A stretch of 64,000 nucleotides of DNA from Mesorhizobium sp. WSM2240 (lineage in GTDB: Bacteria; Pseudomonadota; Alphaproteobacteria; Rhizobiales; Rhizobiaceae): NCBI RefSeq assembly GCF_040438645.1, contig NZ_CP159256.1:620001-684000 (forward strand), in the 5' to 3' direction. The position numbers and the translations under genes were made by a program. The notes below the pieces were generated by a model. That model was not told the origin of the DNA. It ran no database searches and saw only the letters and a program-made list of their open reading frames with translations. This document shows positions 62,417 through 64,000 of the stretch, one piece after another (within the stretch, counting starts at the first letter, position 1; each line of letters begins with the position of its first letter).

Positions 62417-63909
62417 CTAGATCGCATGAAGGTGAACAGTCGTGATGCGTTGTGCATGACGACAGCCTCGATGCCAGCTGGACGGTTACTTGCGATCCAC
62501 AAGACGAGGAGCGCCACCCCGTATACGCCGACGGCGGCCAATCCCGCGGCAGCGGTAGCAAGCATCAAGAACCACGTCGATTGCTGACTGATGACGAATG
62601 GCGCGACGAAATGTAGGAATACGGCCATGGCTGCGCAGGAGACCGCTGGTCGCCATAGCGCCAGGCCTTGCTGCTTAAGCGAGACTCCGATCAGAGATCT
62701 GGCGATGAACCCAACCGAGATCAGCACGGCGGCAGTTGCGATACAGCGCGCCGCGAGAGCACCGGTGAGGCCGAACAAAGCCAGCCCAATGATCAGGGCG
62801 GGGAGCTTGACAACGAGCTCTGCGATCATTCGAACAGCAACAAAACGTGTCCTGTTTATTGCCATAGCGAGCGGGGGCAGAGCCTCGGTCGGTACGGAAA
62901 GAAGATAGGACGACGCAAGCCATTGCAGCATGACGGCGGCTCCGATCCATCTTTCGCCCAGGACCAGCCGAACGAGTGGATCGGAAAGCATAGCCACGCA
63001 AACGAGGATCGGCGCTGTCGTCGCAACGAGGGCATTCATTGCCTTGCAATATGCCGGTGCATACTCTGCAGGAGAGTTGATGGTCGCAAAACCGGCCATC
63101 AAAGGGCGAGTAAGCGGCTGCACAAGCGCCTGTTGGGGGATACCAGCGAGGTTATCGGCGACAGAGTAGCGCCCGAAGGACGGCAGATCGATGAGCCGGC
63201 CCAATAGCAACTTGTCCATCTGCCAATTGACAGCCGAGACCAGCTGGGAAGCGGTGTTCCAGCTGACCATGTCGGAAAATACGGGCCATTGCGATAGCGT
63301 CAGCCGAGGCCGCATCGGTGCAAACACGTAGGACATCACCACGGCGACAAACGGAGTGGTGATAATGCCGCCGGCGATCGCCCAGTAGCTCCCCGTCTTA
63401 AGAGCGATTGCGGTCGCCACAATGAGCGCGGAACTCTTTCCGATTACGTCCAGCGCGAACTCTCGGCGAAAGTCAAATCTTCTTACGAACACGACCATCC
63501 ACGGGCTGACCAGGCCGCGCAGGATAGGAGCAGACGTAAGCGCCCATACCAGGACCAAAAGGCGTGGCTCTTGGTAGAAGAGCGATAAGGGTAAGGCAAG
63601 CAGACCCAACAGCAGTGCCAGGAGAATTCCCCGCAGCAGCCCGAGCGTGAAGGCGGTAGCAAGGATAGGCTCAGTGAGATCAGGAATTCGCACCATCGCC
63701 TGCGCGAGGGGGAGTTCAACCACGACTTCAACGATCAAAATAGTCGCCATCGCCAAGGCAATGAGCCCGAATTCCGACGGGGAAAGCAGATGCGCAAGGA
63801 TCAAAAGCGAGCAAAGGTCGATTGCGCGGGCGGTCAGCTTGCCCGCGACAACCCAGATGCTTGCCTTAGCGACCAAGCCGGATCGGCTGGCGCTTTCCCC
63901 CTTGTGCAC
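62407..63909 (-). CDS. Wzx-type polysaccharide flippase (lipopolysaccharide biosynthesis protein)
   Basis: 500 residues with about fourteen membrane segments: start ASIWVVAGKLTARAIDLCSL, LLILAHLLSPSEFGLIALAM, middle NWQMDKLLLGRLIDLPSFGR with YSVADNLAGIPQQALVQPLT, and VRLVLGERWIGAAVMLQWLA. MOP/PST superfamily. It moves the lipid-linked repeat unit to the periplasmic face. Intact, unlike the fragment at 42838. Transcribed toward the GMC genes (convergent). Confidence 0.92.
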   Translation of the reverse strand: MHKGESASRSGLVAKASIWVVAGKLTARAIDLCSLLILAHLLSPSEFGLIALAMATILIVEVVVELPLAQAMVRIPDLTEPILATAFTLGLLRGILLALLLGLLALPLSLFYQEPRLLVLVWALTSAPILRGLVSPWMVVFVRRFDFRREFALDVIGKSSALIVATAIALKTGSYWAIAGGIITTPFVAVVMSYVFAPMRPRLTLSQWPVFSDMVSWNTASQLVSAVNWQMDKLLLGRLIDLPSFGRYSVADNLAGIPQQALVQPLTRPLMAGFATINSPAEYAPAYCKAMNALVATTAPILVCVAMLSDPLVRLVLGERWIGAAVMLQWLASSYLLSVPTEALPPLAMAINRTRFVAVRMIAELVVKLPALIIGLALFGLTGALAARCIATAAVLISVGFIARSLIGVSLKQQGLALWRPAVSCAAMAVFLHFVAPFVISQQSTWFLMLATAAAGLAAVGVYGVALLVLWIASNRPAGIEAVVMHNASRLFTFMRSRTA

Positions 63910-64000
63910 GTGGATGTCCTCACCAAACTGAAACCCGCGGGCGGATTAGGCCCCGACTGCCTATAATGTCGGGTGACACTAAGATTCATATTCCTACCTT

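Overview
The window reads as a chromosomal or replicon segment of a GC-rich alphaproteobacterium of the order Hyphomicrobiales, most like Mesorhizobium and relatives. The pointers are a fused CysN/CysC sulfate-activation enzyme followed by cysQ, a Porin_2-type outer-membrane porin, ExoP/ExoF-like polysaccharide export proteins, a PrsDE-like type I secretion pair, and many decayed insertion sequences of kinds common in rhizobia. The taxonomic assignment is inference from gene content; no marker gene is present.

Layout. 1-1.6 kb: end of a sulfate-activation operon (cysNC, cysQ). 2.2-9.9 kb: a first exopolysaccharide block (Crp/Fnr regulator, initiating sugar transferase, tyrosine-kinase chain-length protein, ExoF-like export protein), interrupted by a dead IS5-family element and by remnants of an IS110 transposase and possibly a group II intron. 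10-19 kb: an IS21 remnant, then a four-gene minus-strand type I secretion operon: a glycine-rich repeat protein, a second large repeat protein, an ABC exporter with a 320-residue acidic extension, and an HlyD-type adaptor. A LuxR-type regulator is divergent to it. 20-32 kb: a HEPN-like small protein, a LysM protein, a porin, an orphan MbcA/ParS-like protein, a broken 5'-3' exonuclease gene, a GGDEF/EAL protein, a TolC-like outer-membrane factor and a VanZ-like protein.

32-64 kb: a mosaic surface-polysaccharide region. It holds a Wzy/ligase-like membrane protein, a secreted glycosidase with a DUF4214-like tail, glycosyltransferases, a sulfatase-fold phosphoethanolamine-transferase-like enzyme beside a phosphatidylserine synthase, methyltransferases, a GH140-like glycosidase, a second GGDEF/EAL protein, a tightly coupled GDP-D-glycero-D-manno-heptose set (gmhA, an hddC-gmhB fusion, a sugar epimerase, a frameshifted hddA), an RmlC-like epimerase, an oxidoreductase, a GT2, a GMC oxidoreductase with a Tat-signal partner, and a Wzx flippase.

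The genes together suggest a cell that builds, polymerises, exports and trims a heptose-containing surface polysaccharide, secretes unusual repeat proteins by type I secretion, and tunes this by cyclic-di-GMP. The region is clearly in flux: at least ten broken genes or IS relics are visible, including a second ExoF-like export gene, a second Crp-like regulator and a truncated flippase. The best candidate for an undescribed system is the type I secretion operon with its two motif-sharing repeat proteins.
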